Positions 9,801-21,049 of a DNA stretch of 64,000 nt are shown one piece after another. Where the stretch lies: positions 15,789,001-15,853,000 of the forward strand of contig NC_064827.1 of assembly GCF_024166365.1 (NCBI RefSeq), read 5' to 3'. Origin of the DNA: Elephas maximus indicus (Eukaryota > Chordata > Mammalia > Proboscidea > Elephantidae). Positions within the stretch are counted from its first letter, which is position 1. Every line of letters starts with the position of its first letter. The translations under genes were made by a program, and so were the position numbers. A model generated the notes under the pieces. That model was not told where the DNA came from. It searched no databases and saw nothing but the letters and a program-made list of their open reading frames with translations.

Positions 9801-10505
9801 CCCTGGTGACAGTTCCCTGGGACTGTGGTGGGCAGAAGGATGCCTTTTACCTGAAGCTACAGTGACACTGAAAGCAAGGGAAGTGCCAAGCCAAGAGGTG
9901 AGAAGAGAGTACAAACCAGTTGCAAAAACAAGAAGCAGACGTCAAAGCTGACAGGCAGAGAGAGTTCAAAGGTGAGAAAAGGAAGGACCCTAAGTGCAAA
10001 GGAGATGCTGGGTAAATAATGGGAACCAGTGCTGTTGCCTGCAGTGGGGTCTTATGCTGTCATTGGGGTGGAGTGAAGGTGAGCCAGCTGTGTTTAAAGG
10101 GACAAGGATAGAGTCATAGCTGGGTTCAGAGGAGATCGTTGTTTGTTTGTTTTTACTTTGTTTTTGTTTCAATCCCTTCAGGTGAAAGCTGGGGCCTCCG
10201 GGTACTGGTGGACAATTGGTCTTCCTAACCAGGAAGCTCTGCAATGGAACGTTCTGGGAACTGGTGACAGTGGTCAGCTGCAGGAGCACTTGCAACAGCC
10301 CAGGCAGCCTGGGAGCTGGCAGTCGTGGTAGGAAAGGGCATTCTAAGAGGTATGTAGCCCAGACCTGTGAGTCTGCTTTTCCTTCATATCATTCTGTTCC
10401 CGTGAGCTGAGCTGTCTTTGGACACTCTTACCAGCCCTTCAAATTCCCCATTGTGACTCCTGCTCTCTAGGTCCCTGTAGTGGGTGGCCACATAAACCAG
10501 CTACT
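9801..10505. other. Intergenic sequence without recognised features
   Basis: This stretch is single-copy in appearance, with T-rich runs at 10140-10170. The overlapping 60-100 codon ORFs lack family resemblance. Confidence 0.5.
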
Positions 10506-10509
10506 ATCA

Positions 10510-10692
10510 TGCAACTCCAACTCACTTCAACCTCAAGTATGTCAGGGCAGAACTGTGCTCCATAGGGTTTTCAACGACTGATTTTTCAGAAGGAGACCAC
10601 CAGGCCTTTCTTCCAAGGTGCCTCTAAGTGGACTTGAGCCCCCAGCCTTTTGGTTATCGGCCAAGCATATTAACTGTTTGCACCACCTGCCA
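10510..10692 (-). mobile_element. AfroSINE, long-body subtype
   Basis: TCCATAGGGTTTTCAACGAC, GGCCTTTCTTCCAAGGTGCC and the head complement TTAACTGTTTGCACCACC in inverse orientation. Confidence 0.75.
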
Positions 10693-11227
10693 CAAAGGAG
10701 TTAGGAAACAAGTCCAGCTGCATTGCTTGCTGAATCCATCGTGAAATGTTACCATTTTCCAGGGCCTAAAAAAAAAAAAAATTAGAAAGGGAATCCTAAT
10801 TTTGGAAGAATCAGGCTTAAAAGGCCTTTTGGAAACAAATGGGGTTGACAAAATTGACTCTTCTGGGGGAAAATATTGAATTGAAACCTCAAACTGTATT
10901 ATATATTCCCTCCTCCCAAAAAAAAGAAAGAGAAATCAAGTAGAATTCAGTTAAACATAAGCAACTTTTTAACCTATACAAAAATGAGATAAATGCAATT
11001 TAATAATTAAGACTCAAAATGGGCAAGGACTTTTTAATCATAAAAGCAGTGGAAGAAATAAAGAGAAAGATCACATATTAACTACACAAAACTGAAAACT
11101 TCTATACCTCTATATGGTTAAAAAAAAAAAAAAAAACCCCACCAAAATAATGAAAAGTCCAATGGCAGACTGGGGACATTATTTTCAACAAATGTAAAAG
11201 ACAAGAGGAAAATATCCTCTATCTGTA
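10693..11227. other. AT-rich intergenic sequence
   Basis: It contains A-runs at 10768-10781 and 11120-11136 and sequence resembling an old L1 (GACTCAAAATGGGCAAGGAC...). I cannot assign it firmly. Confidence 0.4.
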
Positions 11228-11460
11228 CTTTATCTGTTGCTGTCGAATCGGTGCCTACCCATAGAAACCCCATGTGCTTCAGAGTAGAACTGCTCCGTAG
11301 GGCACAGAGTAGAAGTGCTCCGTAGGGCACAGAGTTTTCTCGGCTGTGGTTACAGAAGCAGATCACCAGGCCTTTCTTCCACAGCACTGCTAGGTGGATT
11401 CGAACCACCAGCCTTTCACTTAGTAGCTGAGGGCAAACCATTTGCACCATCCAGGCACCC
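11228..11460 (-). mobile_element. AfroSINE with a 25-bp internal duplication
   Basis: Inverse long-body SINE; the segment CAGAGTAGAACTGCTCCGTA... occurs twice in tandem (11280-11330, one mismatch). It ends with the head complement CATTTGCACCATCCAGGCAC. Confidence 0.75.
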
Positions 11461-11525
11461 CATATATACGTACATGCATTTACATGTGTGAGTGTGTGTG
11501 TGTCTATACACACACACATATATAT

Positions 11526-11653
11526 ACACCCATTGCCGTCCAGTAGATCCCAACTCATAGTGACCCTATAGGACAGAGTAGAACTGTCCCATAGGGTTTG
11601 CAAGGAGTGCCTGGTGGATTTGAACTGCCGACCTCTGGGTTAGCAGCCATAGG
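11526..11653 (-). mobile_element. AfroSINE
   Basis: CCCATTGCCGTCCAGTAGAT through GACCTCTGGGTTAGCAGCCA; the head end is truncated. Confidence 0.8.
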
Positions 11654-11876
11654 AAAAGCAATACCCAATATGAGTGAAGCCTGCACAACTTGACCAAGGT
11701 AAATGAAGACACTAAGAAGTACGCAAGAATGAGGAACAATTTCGGTAGATGCTATAACGTACAATTTTACAACAACATTAATAACAAAAAAAAAAAGTGT
11801 GGTTAGATATGTATGCATATATGTTTATAGGAAGGCGTATGTGAGTACACGCACATGCATGTATAGGTGTATCTGT

Positions 11877-12372
11877 GTTGTTGTTAGGTGCCATCGAGTC
11901 GGTTCCGACTCACAGTGACCCTATATACCACAGAACCAAACACTGCCCAGTCCTGCACCATGCTCATGACCCTTGTTATGCTTGAGCCCGTAGTTGCAGC
12001 CACTGTGTCAGTCCATCTCGTTGAAGGTCTCTCTTTTCCACCGACCCTCTACTTTGCCAAGCATGATGTCCTTCTCCAGGGACTGAACCCTCCTGACAAC
12101 ATGTCCAAAGTATGTAAGATGCAGTCTTTCCATCCTTGCTTCTGAGGAGCATTCTGGCTGTACTTCCTCCAAGACAGATTTGTTCATTCTTCTGGCAGTC
12201 CATGGTACATTCAATATTCTTCACCAACACCACAATTCAAAGGTGTCAGTTCTTCTTCAGTCTTCTGTATTCATTGTCCAGCTTTCACATGCATATGATG
12301 CTTTGAAAATACCATGGCTTGGGACAGGGGCACCTTAGTCTTCAAGGTGACATCTTTGTTTTTCAACACTTA
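11877..12372 (-). mobile_element. RTE-type LINE, 3' end
   Basis: It starts with the complement of the tail, GTTGTTGTTAGGTGCCATCG and AGTCGGTTCCGACTCACAGT. The minus-strand frames retain VLEEVQPECSSEARMERLHL and LTYFGHVVRR, typical of the RTE C-terminus. The copy is 5'-truncated. Confidence 0.9.
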
Positions 12373-12589
12373 TGTATCTGTAGGTGTATCTGTAGGCATA
12401 TGTATATACATGTTTGTATATGCTACATATATATTCATATACATAATAGGGCAGATACGGGGCACAGTTACAGAGACTTCCTGGACATATCCAAACACCT
12501 CTAGGGATTGTTTTACTGGGCTGAAAGGTTTAGGACCATAGTCTCAAGGGACAACTCAGTCAAGTGACATAGCATAGTTCATAATGTTC

Positions 12590-13310
12590 TACATCCTAGT
12601 TTGGTAAGTAGCGCCTGGGTCTTAAAAGATTACAAGTGACCATTAAAGAGACAGCTATTGGTCTCTACTCGTATGGAGCAAAAGAGGATGAAGGAAATCA
12701 AAGGCTCAAAGAAGAAACTCACTCACAGGATTACCAGTAATAGCCCACAAGAACCACAGCCTCTTCTAGCCTGAGACCAGAAAAACTAGATGGTGCCCAG
12801 CTACCACTACCAGCCATTCTGACCAGGGACACAATAGAAGGACCCAGACAGAATGGGATAAAAATGTAGAACAAAATTCAAATTCCTAAAAAAGGTCAAA
12901 CTCACTGGACCAATAGAGACTAAAGGAATCCCTGAGATTATCGTCCTAAAATACCCTTTGACCCTGGAACTGAAGCCACTCCCAGAGGTCACCTTTCAGT
13001 CAGATAATAGATTGGTTTATAAAATAAACAACATCACCCTTGAGCAATGTGCAACCTTAAACAATCAACTATATGAGACCAAACTGTTAAGGTTTACCCA
13101 CAAGCAAAGATGAGAAGGCATGGAGGGACAGGGAAGCAAAATCAATGGAAACAGAACAAACAAAATGGAAATAATGAGAATGCTGACACATTGTGAAAAT
13201 TGTAACCAATGTCACTGAACAATGTGTGTAAAAATTGTTAAATGAGAACCTAATGTGCTGTGTAAACTTTCACCTAAAACACAAAAAATATTTCTTAAAT
13301 ATGTGGAAAC
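12590..13310 (+). mobile_element. LINE-like 3' untranslated region (probably L1)
   Basis: The block GTGCCCAGCTACCACTACC ... GCAAAGATGAGAAGGCATGG ... ACAATGTGTGTAAAAATTGT ... GTAAACTTTCACCTAAAACA has the look of an elephant-lineage L1 3' UTR ending in an A-rich tail. It has no coding frame. The family is assigned from memory only. Confidence 0.45.
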
Positions 13311-13390
13311 TACTTCGACACATAAGAATAAGGGAAAGGGCAAATAAATTATAGTTTATCCAGAGTGTGGGACATCATCTAGTACTAATT

Positions 13391-13566
13391 ACGTTTGTTA
13401 TTAGTCGCCACAGAGTCGGCTCCGACTCACAGAGACCCTGTGTATAACAGAACAAAACGTTGCCCAGTCCTGCACCATCCTCACAATCGTTGCTATGTCT
13501 GAGTCCATTGTAGCAGCCACTGGGTCAATCCATCTCATTGAGGATTTCCCTCTTTTTTTGCTGACC
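13391..13566 (-). mobile_element. RTE-type LINE 3' end, left piece
   Basis: ACAGAGTCGGCTCCGACTCA and CCCAGTCCTGCACCATCCTC are the inverse RTE tail. A SINE follows in the middle of the conserved TTTTTGCTGACCCTC segment, and the LINE resumes at 13722. Confidence 0.85.
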
Positions 13567-13721
13567 CTCAGTGGTTAAGAGTTCAGCTGCTAACCAAAAG
13601 GTTAGCAATTCGAATCTACCAGCTGCTTCCTTGGAAACCGTACGCGGCAGTTCTACTCTGTTCTGTAGGGTCACTAGGAGTCGAAATCAACTTGACAGCA
13701 ACGGGTTTGGGTTCGGTTCTA
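13567..13721 (+). mobile_element. AfroSINE inserted into an RTE copy
   Basis: AGTGGTTAAGAGTTCAGCTG through GACAGCAACGGGTTTGGG. It splits the RTE segment that normally reads GCTGACCCTC...TACTTTGCC. Confidence 0.85.
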
Positions 13722-13862
13722 TGGTACTTGACCAAGGATGATGTCCTTCTGCGACTGCTCCCTCCTGATAACATGTCCGAAGTACATGAGACGAAGTCTT
13801 GCCATCCTTTCTCCCAAGGAACATTCTGCCTCTACTGACTCCAAGACTGATTTGTTGAATAC
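13722..13862 (-). mobile_element. RTE-type LINE 3' end, right piece
   Basis: ATGATGTCCTTCTGCGACTG, CTCCTGATAACATGTCCGAA and CATGAGACGAAGTCTTGCCA continue the copy interrupted at 13567. Confidence 0.85.
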
Positions 13863-14395
13863 ATTATCATAATTATGTAATAACCTGGGGAGAATACTCA
13901 CATTATAAATATTAACAGAAATTGAAAATAGTGATGCAAAATTGACTAGGTAAGAATATAATGAATGAACGTTATGTATGTGGAAGGAAATACATGTAAG
14001 CAGTGTTTAGCAGTGGTTATCCAGGGGTGATTTGTATTTCTTTATTCCTTTCTGTATTTTCTCACATTTCTGCCATGAGCTCAGTGTTGCCTCGAGAACC
14101 CCAGAGATGTTAGGTCAGCCTCCAGCAGCCCTGTGCCCAGGAAGGGTCTGGCCTGTGCAACACTGTCATTTTAATCCTTAGGAAGGCAGTTTATAAATTC
14201 CCACATGGATATCAGAGGAACTCAGTGTCAAAAGGCTAGTCTCTGGTCTGCACTTCTCAGAAACATTTCTAGCCTGAAAAGTTGAGGGTAAAGACTGCAC
14301 CGTTAATCAATGGTTGAGCCAATTAAAAAAGAGAGAGAATTTTTACTTAAGAATTATCATTCTTTAAATTCATTATTTTGTGACCTGCTCTGAAG
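13863..14395. other. Intergenic sequence without recognised features
   Basis: It is AT-rich; 14040-14300 looks single copy. No ORF has family resemblance. Confidence 0.5.
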
Positions 14396-14545
14396 AATTG
14401 ATGCATATACTTTTTTTCTTTGTCATTGTTATTGAAAATATATACAGAACACGCACCAATTCAGCCATTTCTACACGTACCACTCAGTGACGTTTATTAC
14501 ATTCTTCAGGTTGTGTGACCGTTCTCACCCTCCTTTTCTGAATTG
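14396..14545. repeat. Old L1/HAL1-like fragment
   Basis: GAACACGCACCAATTCAGCC, TACACGTACCACTCAGTGAC and TACATTCTTCAGGTTGTGTG resemble an L1M-type segment. Its orientation is not certain. Confidence 0.35.
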
Positions 14546-14994
14546 CCCCTCCCCCGGTGCATATACTTCTAAAAGGCTTTAGATTTTGAATTCTCTTTCT
14601 CCCACCACCCCCCCACCCCACCCCCGCCCTCCTTCTAGCACACCTCTTAGACATACTAGAGGAAAAAACCCAGAAACCAGAAAGGCTCTGGGGATTTACT
14701 TGAAGGTCGCACACCAAGGGCTTTGTGTTTCTCCACTGAATTGCAGGGACAGGTGAGTCAGGACAGAGGGTGACTCAGCAGTTTGGGGACTGGAGAATGG
14801 GAAGCTGACCTGCCTGGATTTGCTTCATGCTGAGGCTTGGTTATCTTGATCTACTAAAATATTAATGAGCGTGGGCACTGCCAGAGTCCTGGCATCAGAC
14901 ACCCATTCTTCCCCAGCCTACTCCAAGTAGCTACCTCTTCCTGCCGCCCAGAACCCTTTTTGCACGCTTGGCCCTGGGCCAGTTTCATTGTCTA

Positions 14995-15057
14995 CGAGCC
15001 GAGTGACCTTCTTCGGGTCCTTGCTCGCGAGCCGAGTGACCTTCTTCGGGTCCTTGC
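14995..15057. repeat. 33-bp tandem duplication
   Basis: CGAGCCGAGTGACCTTCTTC plus GGGTCCTTGCT occurs at 14995 and again at 15028, essentially identical. Confidence 0.9.
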
Positions 15058-15189
15058 TGGCCCAAAATATCCTCTGCAGCTGCTGCTTTTCCAAGATGCC
15101 CCGAGAAAAGAGACCACAATGATTCTTGGACAAAAATGACACACTCCTCTCAGTGTGTTCTGAGGACCACGTAACAGGAGACTCACTGG

Positions 15190-15284
15190 AGATTTTCTTT
15201 AAAAAATCATATTCCTGTGCCCTACCCAACTGCTGAATCAGATCCTCTGGAGTTAGGGCCCCGGAATCTGTGATTCCTGTTGTC
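15190..15284 (-). repeat. MER5-like fragment
   Basis: CTGAATCAGATCCTCTGGAG and GGGCCCCGGAATCTGTGATT resemble the MER5A interior. Confidence 0.4.
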
Positions 15285-15285
15285 A

Positions 15286-15600
15286 TTGTTAGTTCCTGTC
15301 TGGTATGCTTGAGTCTATTGTTAGGACCACTGTGTTATTTTGAGTGCCTTCCAACCTAAGGGGCTCATGTTCTAGCACTGTATTGGACTATATTTTATTG
15401 TGATCCATAGGGTTTTCATTGGCTAATTTTTAGAAATAGATTGCCAGGCCTTTCTTCCAAGTCTGCCTTAGTCTGGAAGCGCCACTGAAACCTGTCTACC
15501 ATGGGTAACCCTGCTGGTATTTAAAATACCAATGGCATAGCTTCCAGCATCATAGCATCCAGCACGCAAGCCACCACAGTACAATGAACTGACAGACATA
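15286..15600 (-). mobile_element. Internally deleted RTE derivative
   Basis: Complement of the RTE 5' region: GAGTGCCTTCCAACCTAAGG, CATTGGCTAATTTTTAGAAA, GGTAACCCTGCTGGTATTTA and CTTCCAGCATCATAGCATCC. The tail complement starts TTGTTAGTTCCTG. Confidence 0.75.
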
Positions 15601-15839
15601 GGCTAAAACCGTGAAGCACTTTAGTCTAGGGTCTTCTGTCTCTGGTGCACATGTCCAATATGGCAGGTAGGTAGACTGAGTGGAGCCTGGGCCAGGTAGC
15701 CCTTCCTTTGCCTTCTGAAAGGTCAGGTTGGCACCATCACCTTTTCCCACCCTGCCCATCCTCTCTCCTTCTCCCACCTCCAATAGCCAGAAGAACTGCC
15801 AAGGACCTTGCCACACCGTTTATGAAAACCAGGAGTGCA

Positions 15840-16075
15840 AGATGCAGTATGGTGCAGTGGTTAAGGGTGTGGGCTCCGCACTCAAACTCTTCCAATGTGT
15901 GTTGCTCTACCATTAATCAGCTGCATAACCTCAGTGAATCACTGAACCTTGCTGTGCCTTAGTTTCCCCATCTGAGAAGTGGGCATAAAAGGGTCATGAT
16001 GAGGCCCTATACACAGAAAACACCAGACCAGAGAGACTTGGCACCAGGTGAGTGCTCAAGATGTGTCAGCTGTTG
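15840..16075 (+). repeat. MIR
   Basis: TGGTGCAGTGGTTAAGGGTG, TGTGCCTTAGTTTCCCCATC and TGAGTGCTCAAGATG follow the MIR consensus almost end to end. Confidence 0.8.
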
Positions 16076-16242
16076 CTACTACCATGTGGTTTGGACTTTG
16101 ATCAGCATGACATTAGAAGGCTGGGACATAAACGTGAGAGAACTTGATTTATATTTTCACCTACAGTCAAGTTGTTAAGTATTTGTTATTGCCTCACTCT
16201 GTCCACCCCTCAAATACACGCATTCATACCCCTGCAGATACA

Positions 16243-16442
16243 TACCCATTGCCAGTCAAGTCGAGTCTGACTCAGGGTGACCCCATGTGTGTCAGTGTAC
16301 AATTGTGCTCCATGGGGTTCTCAATGGCTGATTTTTCAGAAGTAGATCCCAGGCCTTTCTTCCAACTTGCCCCTGAGTGGACTCGAACCACAAACCTTTC
16401 AGTTAGCAACTGAGCATGCTGTTTTGCACCACCAGGGTCTCC
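16243..16442 (-). mobile_element. AfroSINE, long-body subtype
   Basis: CCATTGCCAGTCAAGTCGAG, CAATGGCTGATTTTTCAGAA, GAGTGGACTCGAACCACAAA and the head complement GCACCACCAGGGTCTCC. Confidence 0.8.
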
Positions 16443-18124
16443 AATACCAAGAATAGGTACTCTATTTTTAAAAAAATAATAAAAATTTATTCACCATGTA
16501 TTATTCACAGTTGACTGCAATAAGTAGAATTTGTAGCTCCAGAGAAAGATGCTAGAACAAGCTTGGAGTTAAGTGGTTTGCTCTCTGTTGCCGTTTCTTT
16601 AAATTGTGATGGTAATAATAAAGGCCTTGGATTTCAATAGTGTCTTACTTCCAAGCAGCTCAAAGTTCTATATAACGATTTCTGCTCTCTCTCTCTTTTT
16701 TTTTTAACCAATAAACAGATGTGTGGCAGAGATGCTGATTCTTTAGAAAAGGCTAATGGAATAGCTTAATTCCTGGCTTCCAGTTTTTAAAGCCGTTTTG
16801 CTCCCAGATTCCGTGATGGTTCTAATTTCTAACGTAAAGACCTAGCCAAGTAGCCTAGCCAATAAGGCTAACCTTCGAGGGCCTCCTACAAGGCTGGGAG
16901 CCCAAATTAAGAGACTTTAAGACAAAAACCCAAATGACACATGTATTATAAGTACAATCGTGTCAGCAAGGGGTAGCTGTGACTTACTCTGGGGCAACAG
17001 AAGAGAACACTTTCAGACCATTTCCTGGTCGGGGCAGATAGAATGGTTAGGTCAGGGAAGGGTGGTAGGGAGTGGTGGGGACCAGTAAACCACAGCCGGG
17101 GCCCCACCTAAAACAGTAACAGGCTATAACTTCTCTGTGGAAGTCGGAACTCAGCGTAGCCAGATCTACTTTTCCAAGAAATGACAGACGTTCAGACATT
17201 TCTGTGAAGCCTTCCGCTTTGTTAACGCTGGAAACTAAAAAGAGGGGACCCTGGCGTGGGCCAAACAAAGCAAGGCTGCAAACTGGATCCCGCTCACAGC
17301 TGCTGGTTTGAATCTTCAACGCCCTCACCTTTAATTCCTCAAGGACACACTTGCTAAAGATAAAATATTCCCTTGGGAAAGAATCTGGTTATGTGCAGGA
17401 TTCTTATCTGGAGATTTAGGGGAAAGTCTCCGGAGGAAAGTTCAGCAGATAGAGCTGGCTAGGCAAGAGGCCACATAGGTGAAAGGTCACTCCTATCCAA
17501 CATCCCCGCCGCCATCTGCAGCCATCACAGTTCGTTTTGCTTTGAACAAGGGATAGGTAGGAGAAGCCTTTTTGAAATGTTCACTGAGGCAGAGCTGAAG
17601 ATTTCTAGCTACAACAAAGGTTCTGGCCTAGATTTTTCTCTCTCCCTCCGCCTTCTCCCATACCATAACAAGAAGCAGCATTGAACACACTGGGCTGTGA
17701 AACCAAAATGCACAGTCCGGGCCCTGTCCCACCCTGCTACATTCTGGGCCGGGCCTGGGGAGGCACAGCAGTGTTTATTCTTCTTGCGCGTCCAGTGTGG
17801 GGGAAGGAAGGGAAGTGCAGAGAGAGAGTGGGTTTAGGCTAAAGCCTACAGCTTAGAAAACAACACTCTTCAACAGGAGGCCAAACCCAGTGGCACGGAC
17901 TCTTGATTTGAAGTATAAACTTCCGTAAACAAGGAGGGTATTTCCAAGAGCTGAGCCTCAGTGAAACCTACAAATTGATTCTGATTTTAGGGAAAAACCT
18001 TTCACCTTAAAATTAGACACCCTCACAAAGCAGAGGCCTAACGGGGGGAGGGGGGAGAGAAGGGGAACAGGTGGGACAAGTGTCCTGGGTGTCACCTGCA
18101 TGCCCTGGTCACCGCTTAAGGTGG
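16443..18124. other. 1.7-kb interval free of lineage-specific repeats
   Basis: This is the longest stretch between the genes in which I recognise no repeat. It is moderately GC-rich at 16.9-18.1 kb and contains CCGCCGCCATCTGCAGCC (17508) and several AGGAAGGGAAG and CTAGCCAAG motifs. No coding frame is convincing. It is a reasonable place to look for a conserved enhancer, but nothing in the sequence proves one. Confidence 0.4.
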
Positions 18125-18230
18125 GGTGCCAATGCGCAGTTTCTATTGGCCGTTATATTTTCCATCGCCAGCTGTGAGAAATCATTCACCAATTTAATAC
18201 TAATTGCCCTGAGCACTAATATCTGTAGTT
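18125..18230 (+). repeat. Dispersed repeat 'R', copy 2
   Basis: CCATCGCCAGCTGTGAGAAA, TCATTCACCAATTTAATACT and AATTGCCCTGAGCAC align with the 9.3- and 25.4-kb copies. Confidence 0.55.
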
Positions 18231-18234
18231 AGGC

Positions 18235-18495
18235 CCTGTCGAAAAGGGCCAAATATTGTATGATTCCCCTTGTATGAAATATCTAGAACAGGCAAGTGTA
18301 TAGAGACCACAGTTTATTAGTAGTTATTTTTTTTTTTTTTTTAGGAGCAGGTGGGACAGAGGGGAAAGGGGGACTCCTGCTTAGGGGACACTGAGCTTCT
18401 GGTAAAGGGTGCTGGGAACATTGGGGAACAGATGTTGGTGACAGCTGAGCAACATGATAAACAGAACTAATGTCACTGAATTGTAACATGGAGAA
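18235..18495 (+). mobile_element. L1 3' UTR fragment
   Basis: TGTATGATTCCCCTTGTATG, AAATATCTAGAACAGGCAAG and TAGAGACCACAGTTTATTAG match the L1 3' region also present at 39.48 kb. It is broken by a T18 run at 18328. Confidence 0.65.
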
Positions 18496-18531
18496 TACTG
18501 AATAGACAAAAGGTGTGTTGCAGATACATCT

Positions 18532-18626
18532 GTTGTTGTTAGTGCCATCAAGTGGTTTTCAACTCATAGCAACCCCAAGTGACAGCAGAACGGCCCCATA
18601 GGGTTTTCTTGGCTGTAATCTTCACA
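18532..18626 (-). mobile_element. AfroSINE 3' fragment
   Basis: TGTTGTTGTTAGTGCCATCA through TTCTTGGCTGTAATCTTCAC, abutting a plus-strand SINE piece. Confidence 0.7.
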
Positions 18627-18752
18627 GGAAGAGCCCTGATGGCATAATAGTTAAACTGCTGATCAAAGGTGGTGCAAAGGTTAAGCTGCAAACCGAAATG
18701 TGGGCGGCTCCAACCCACCCCGTGGCTCCATGGGAGAAAGACCTGTCCTCTG
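18627..18752 (+). mobile_element. AfroSINE 5' fragment(s)
   Basis: AGAGCCCTGATGGCATAATA, then a second head-like segment GGTGGTGCAAAGGTTAAGCT and CGGCTCCAACCCACC. This is a head-proximal pile-up of two pieces. Confidence 0.6.
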
Positions 18753-19800
18753 GAAGAAACCTGGGCCTGCTGCCTGCACCCCCACCCCCCACCAGCCCTA
18801 CCGCCTTCTTGTTTACATACAGGAGGATTTTTTTTTTTCCCCGACTTATTCAGCCTTGCTGGAAACTGTCTTTTTCCAGTCCACTCTGGTTTTCTGGTTG
18901 GGTCATCGCCAGGCCTTCCTTCCAGAGACAGAAGATACAGAGATAAAAATCAACCAACCGCACATTCTTTCCAACCAGCCTACCATAAATCATGACTGCT
19001 TTGAACACATCAGCCTTCTGGTTTTCTCCAGGGTGCAAGACGTGTGCTGGCCTCCCTAGTAGGTTAGCTCTGCTTCCTGGGACACACAGGGAAACAGGCC
19101 AGCCCTCCATTTTGCCTGTTCTTGGGCTCCTCCTTTGTACCAATGTTGGGCCTTTGAAAACTTACACTTACTGAGCTCAAAACTCAAATTGTGGTGTTTT
19201 GTAAGTTTCTCCTTTCATGAGGCAACCCTCATTGTTCTTTACTATCGTTGGTTTGTTTTTTCAAAAATTACTGTTTATTTTTAAACTTTTCATGCCCCTG
19301 ACCTGTGGCCCAGGGAAGATTTGACAATTACTGGTCAACTCTTAAAAAGGAAGTTTCTTAAGGTTGGGGGAAGGTGGAGGAAAGAGGAGAGAGAGCAAGA
19401 GAGAGAATGACTTGTTCAAATTCCTTCTGATTTATCGTCTCTCTTTCCTCTCTCACAAAAGGAACTCCTGATTCATTATCCGGGCTCTTCCTGCCTCTGA
19501 GTTAATCACACCCCACATCTCTCTGCCATCTCTTTGTTGCCTGTGTCTTTTGTTACTCCTGTAAGAGATTCCCAAGGCACGGGGATGGGGGAGGGGGGAA
19601 GAAAAGACTGGAATTGGCCCTCTTTGACTATGCCAAGGAGAAACTATGGGGTCCAGGTCTTACTTGGCCTTTCTTGGAGCAGACAATGGGGTCAGCTCTC
19701 ACCTCTTAAGGAGAGCACCTTTTGCTGAGAGCTCTTTGGACACTTTTGTGAGGAAATGTCTTGAGTGAACTCCCTGCTAGAGTAAGTGGAGGCTCCAACA
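18753..19800. other. Intergenic sequence without recognised features
   Basis: It is single-copy in appearance, with C-rich (18775-18800) and T-rich (18828-18838) runs and purine-rich 19370-19410. The 100-codon ORFs here have no family resemblance. Confidence 0.5.
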
Positions 19801-19935
19801 AGGGCCTGAAGTAATTAAGAGCTACAGCTGCTAACCAAAAGGTTGGCAGTTCGAATCCACCAGCTGCTCCCTGGAAACCCTATGGGGAAGTTCTGCTATG
19901 AGCCAGAATCGACTTGATAGCAATGGGTTAGGTTT
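19801..19935 (+). mobile_element. AfroSINE with internal deletion
   Basis: AATTAAGAGCTACAGCTGCT, GGCAGTTCGAATCCACC and GACTTGATAGCAATGGG. The CTCTGTCCTATAGGGTCAC block is missing. Confidence 0.85.
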
Positions 19936-20179
19936 TTTTTTTTTAATGGCCTCTTAGGAAAAGCGAGGCCTTATAAAAAAATAAGGGTGCCTGAGTTAGC
20001 CTGAGGAGATCTTTTAAGGCTGTAAAGTCATTGGCTAGTGCGGAAGAAGTTCCAGAAGGAGAGAGGCAATTAGTGAACTCTGTTGTTGGGACAGGAAAAA
20101 GGAAGAAGCCACTTTGAGTACCAGCTAGGCCTGGATGGGTGGATGCGGTAAATCAACACATCCCAAATTTGGTTGTCTT

Positions 20180-20400
20180 ACAGGGAGGCAGCCAAGAGCA
20201 GTACAAGCCCTGCAGTGCCAGGACAGATCTAGGTTCAAATCCTGGCTCTGCCACGAATTTGCTGTGTGACCTCGGGGAAGTCTTTTCTTCCTTCTGAACC
20301 TCAGTTTTCTCATCTGTAAAAACAGGGATAATAAAATGTACCTTGACCACTTCACAGGGTTACCCTATGGATTAAATGAAATAAACACGGGGAAGTTCAC
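20180..20400 (+). repeat. MIR
   Basis: AGGTTCAAATCCTGGCTCTG, TGTGTGACCTCGGGGAAGTC, CTCAGTTTTCTCATCTGTAA and GATTAAATGAAATAAACACG form a well-preserved MIR. Confidence 0.85.
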
Positions 20401-20456
20401 GTAATGACAACATGTCGGATAGATTCTTCTTGGAGACGTTGCGAAGTTTCACCCAC

Positions 20457-21049
20457 TGTTATGGATTGCATTGTGTCTCCCCAGAATATATGTCAGCTTG
20501 GATACGCCATGATTTCCAGTATTGTGTGGTTGTCCTCCATTTTATGATCAGATGTCATTATCCTCCATTTTGTGATGTGTTATAAATCGTAGGCTCTGCC
20601 TGTGGTTATGGTTCCATTTGGGAGTGACTTGTCTGTTATGTTAATGAGGCAGGATTAAGGTGGGATGTATCTTGAGCCACCACCTTACTAGAGGGTATGA
20701 TGCAAGTCGCCACCTCTATTCAACTCATGCCCTCACTTGAGTCACACCTTTTATCTTACAAGAGATCAAAGGAGAGAGAAGTAAGCAGAGATGGGACCTA
20801 CTACCACCAAGAAAGGAGAGCTGGGAGTGGAGCTCTCCTTTGGACCCAGAGTCCCTGTGCTAAGAACCTCCTAAACCCAGGGGGAAGCTTGATGAGGACC
20901 TTCCCCCACAGCGGACAGAAAGAGAAAGCTTTCTCCTAGAGCTGGTGCCCTGAATTTGGACTTCTAGCCTCCTAAACTGCAAGAGATTTCTGTTTGTTAA
21001 AGCCATCTACTAGTGGTATTTGTTATAGCAGCACTAGAGAACTAAGATA
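20457..21049 (+). mobile_element. Solo MaLR/ERVL-type LTR with target duplication
   Basis: It starts TGTTATGGATTGCATTGTGT and ends ATAGCAGCACTAGAGAACTA-AGATA. Exact 5-bp repeats CCCAC flank it (20452-20456 and 21050-21054), as expected for retroviral-type integration in this class. There is no internal coding region, so it is a solo LTR. Confidence 0.8.

Noticed and set aside
15550-15960. Overlapping 60-90 codon ORFs around 15.6-15.9 kb
   Set aside because: They lie on the deleted RTE derivative, a MIR and short unique DNA between them; no family resemblance.
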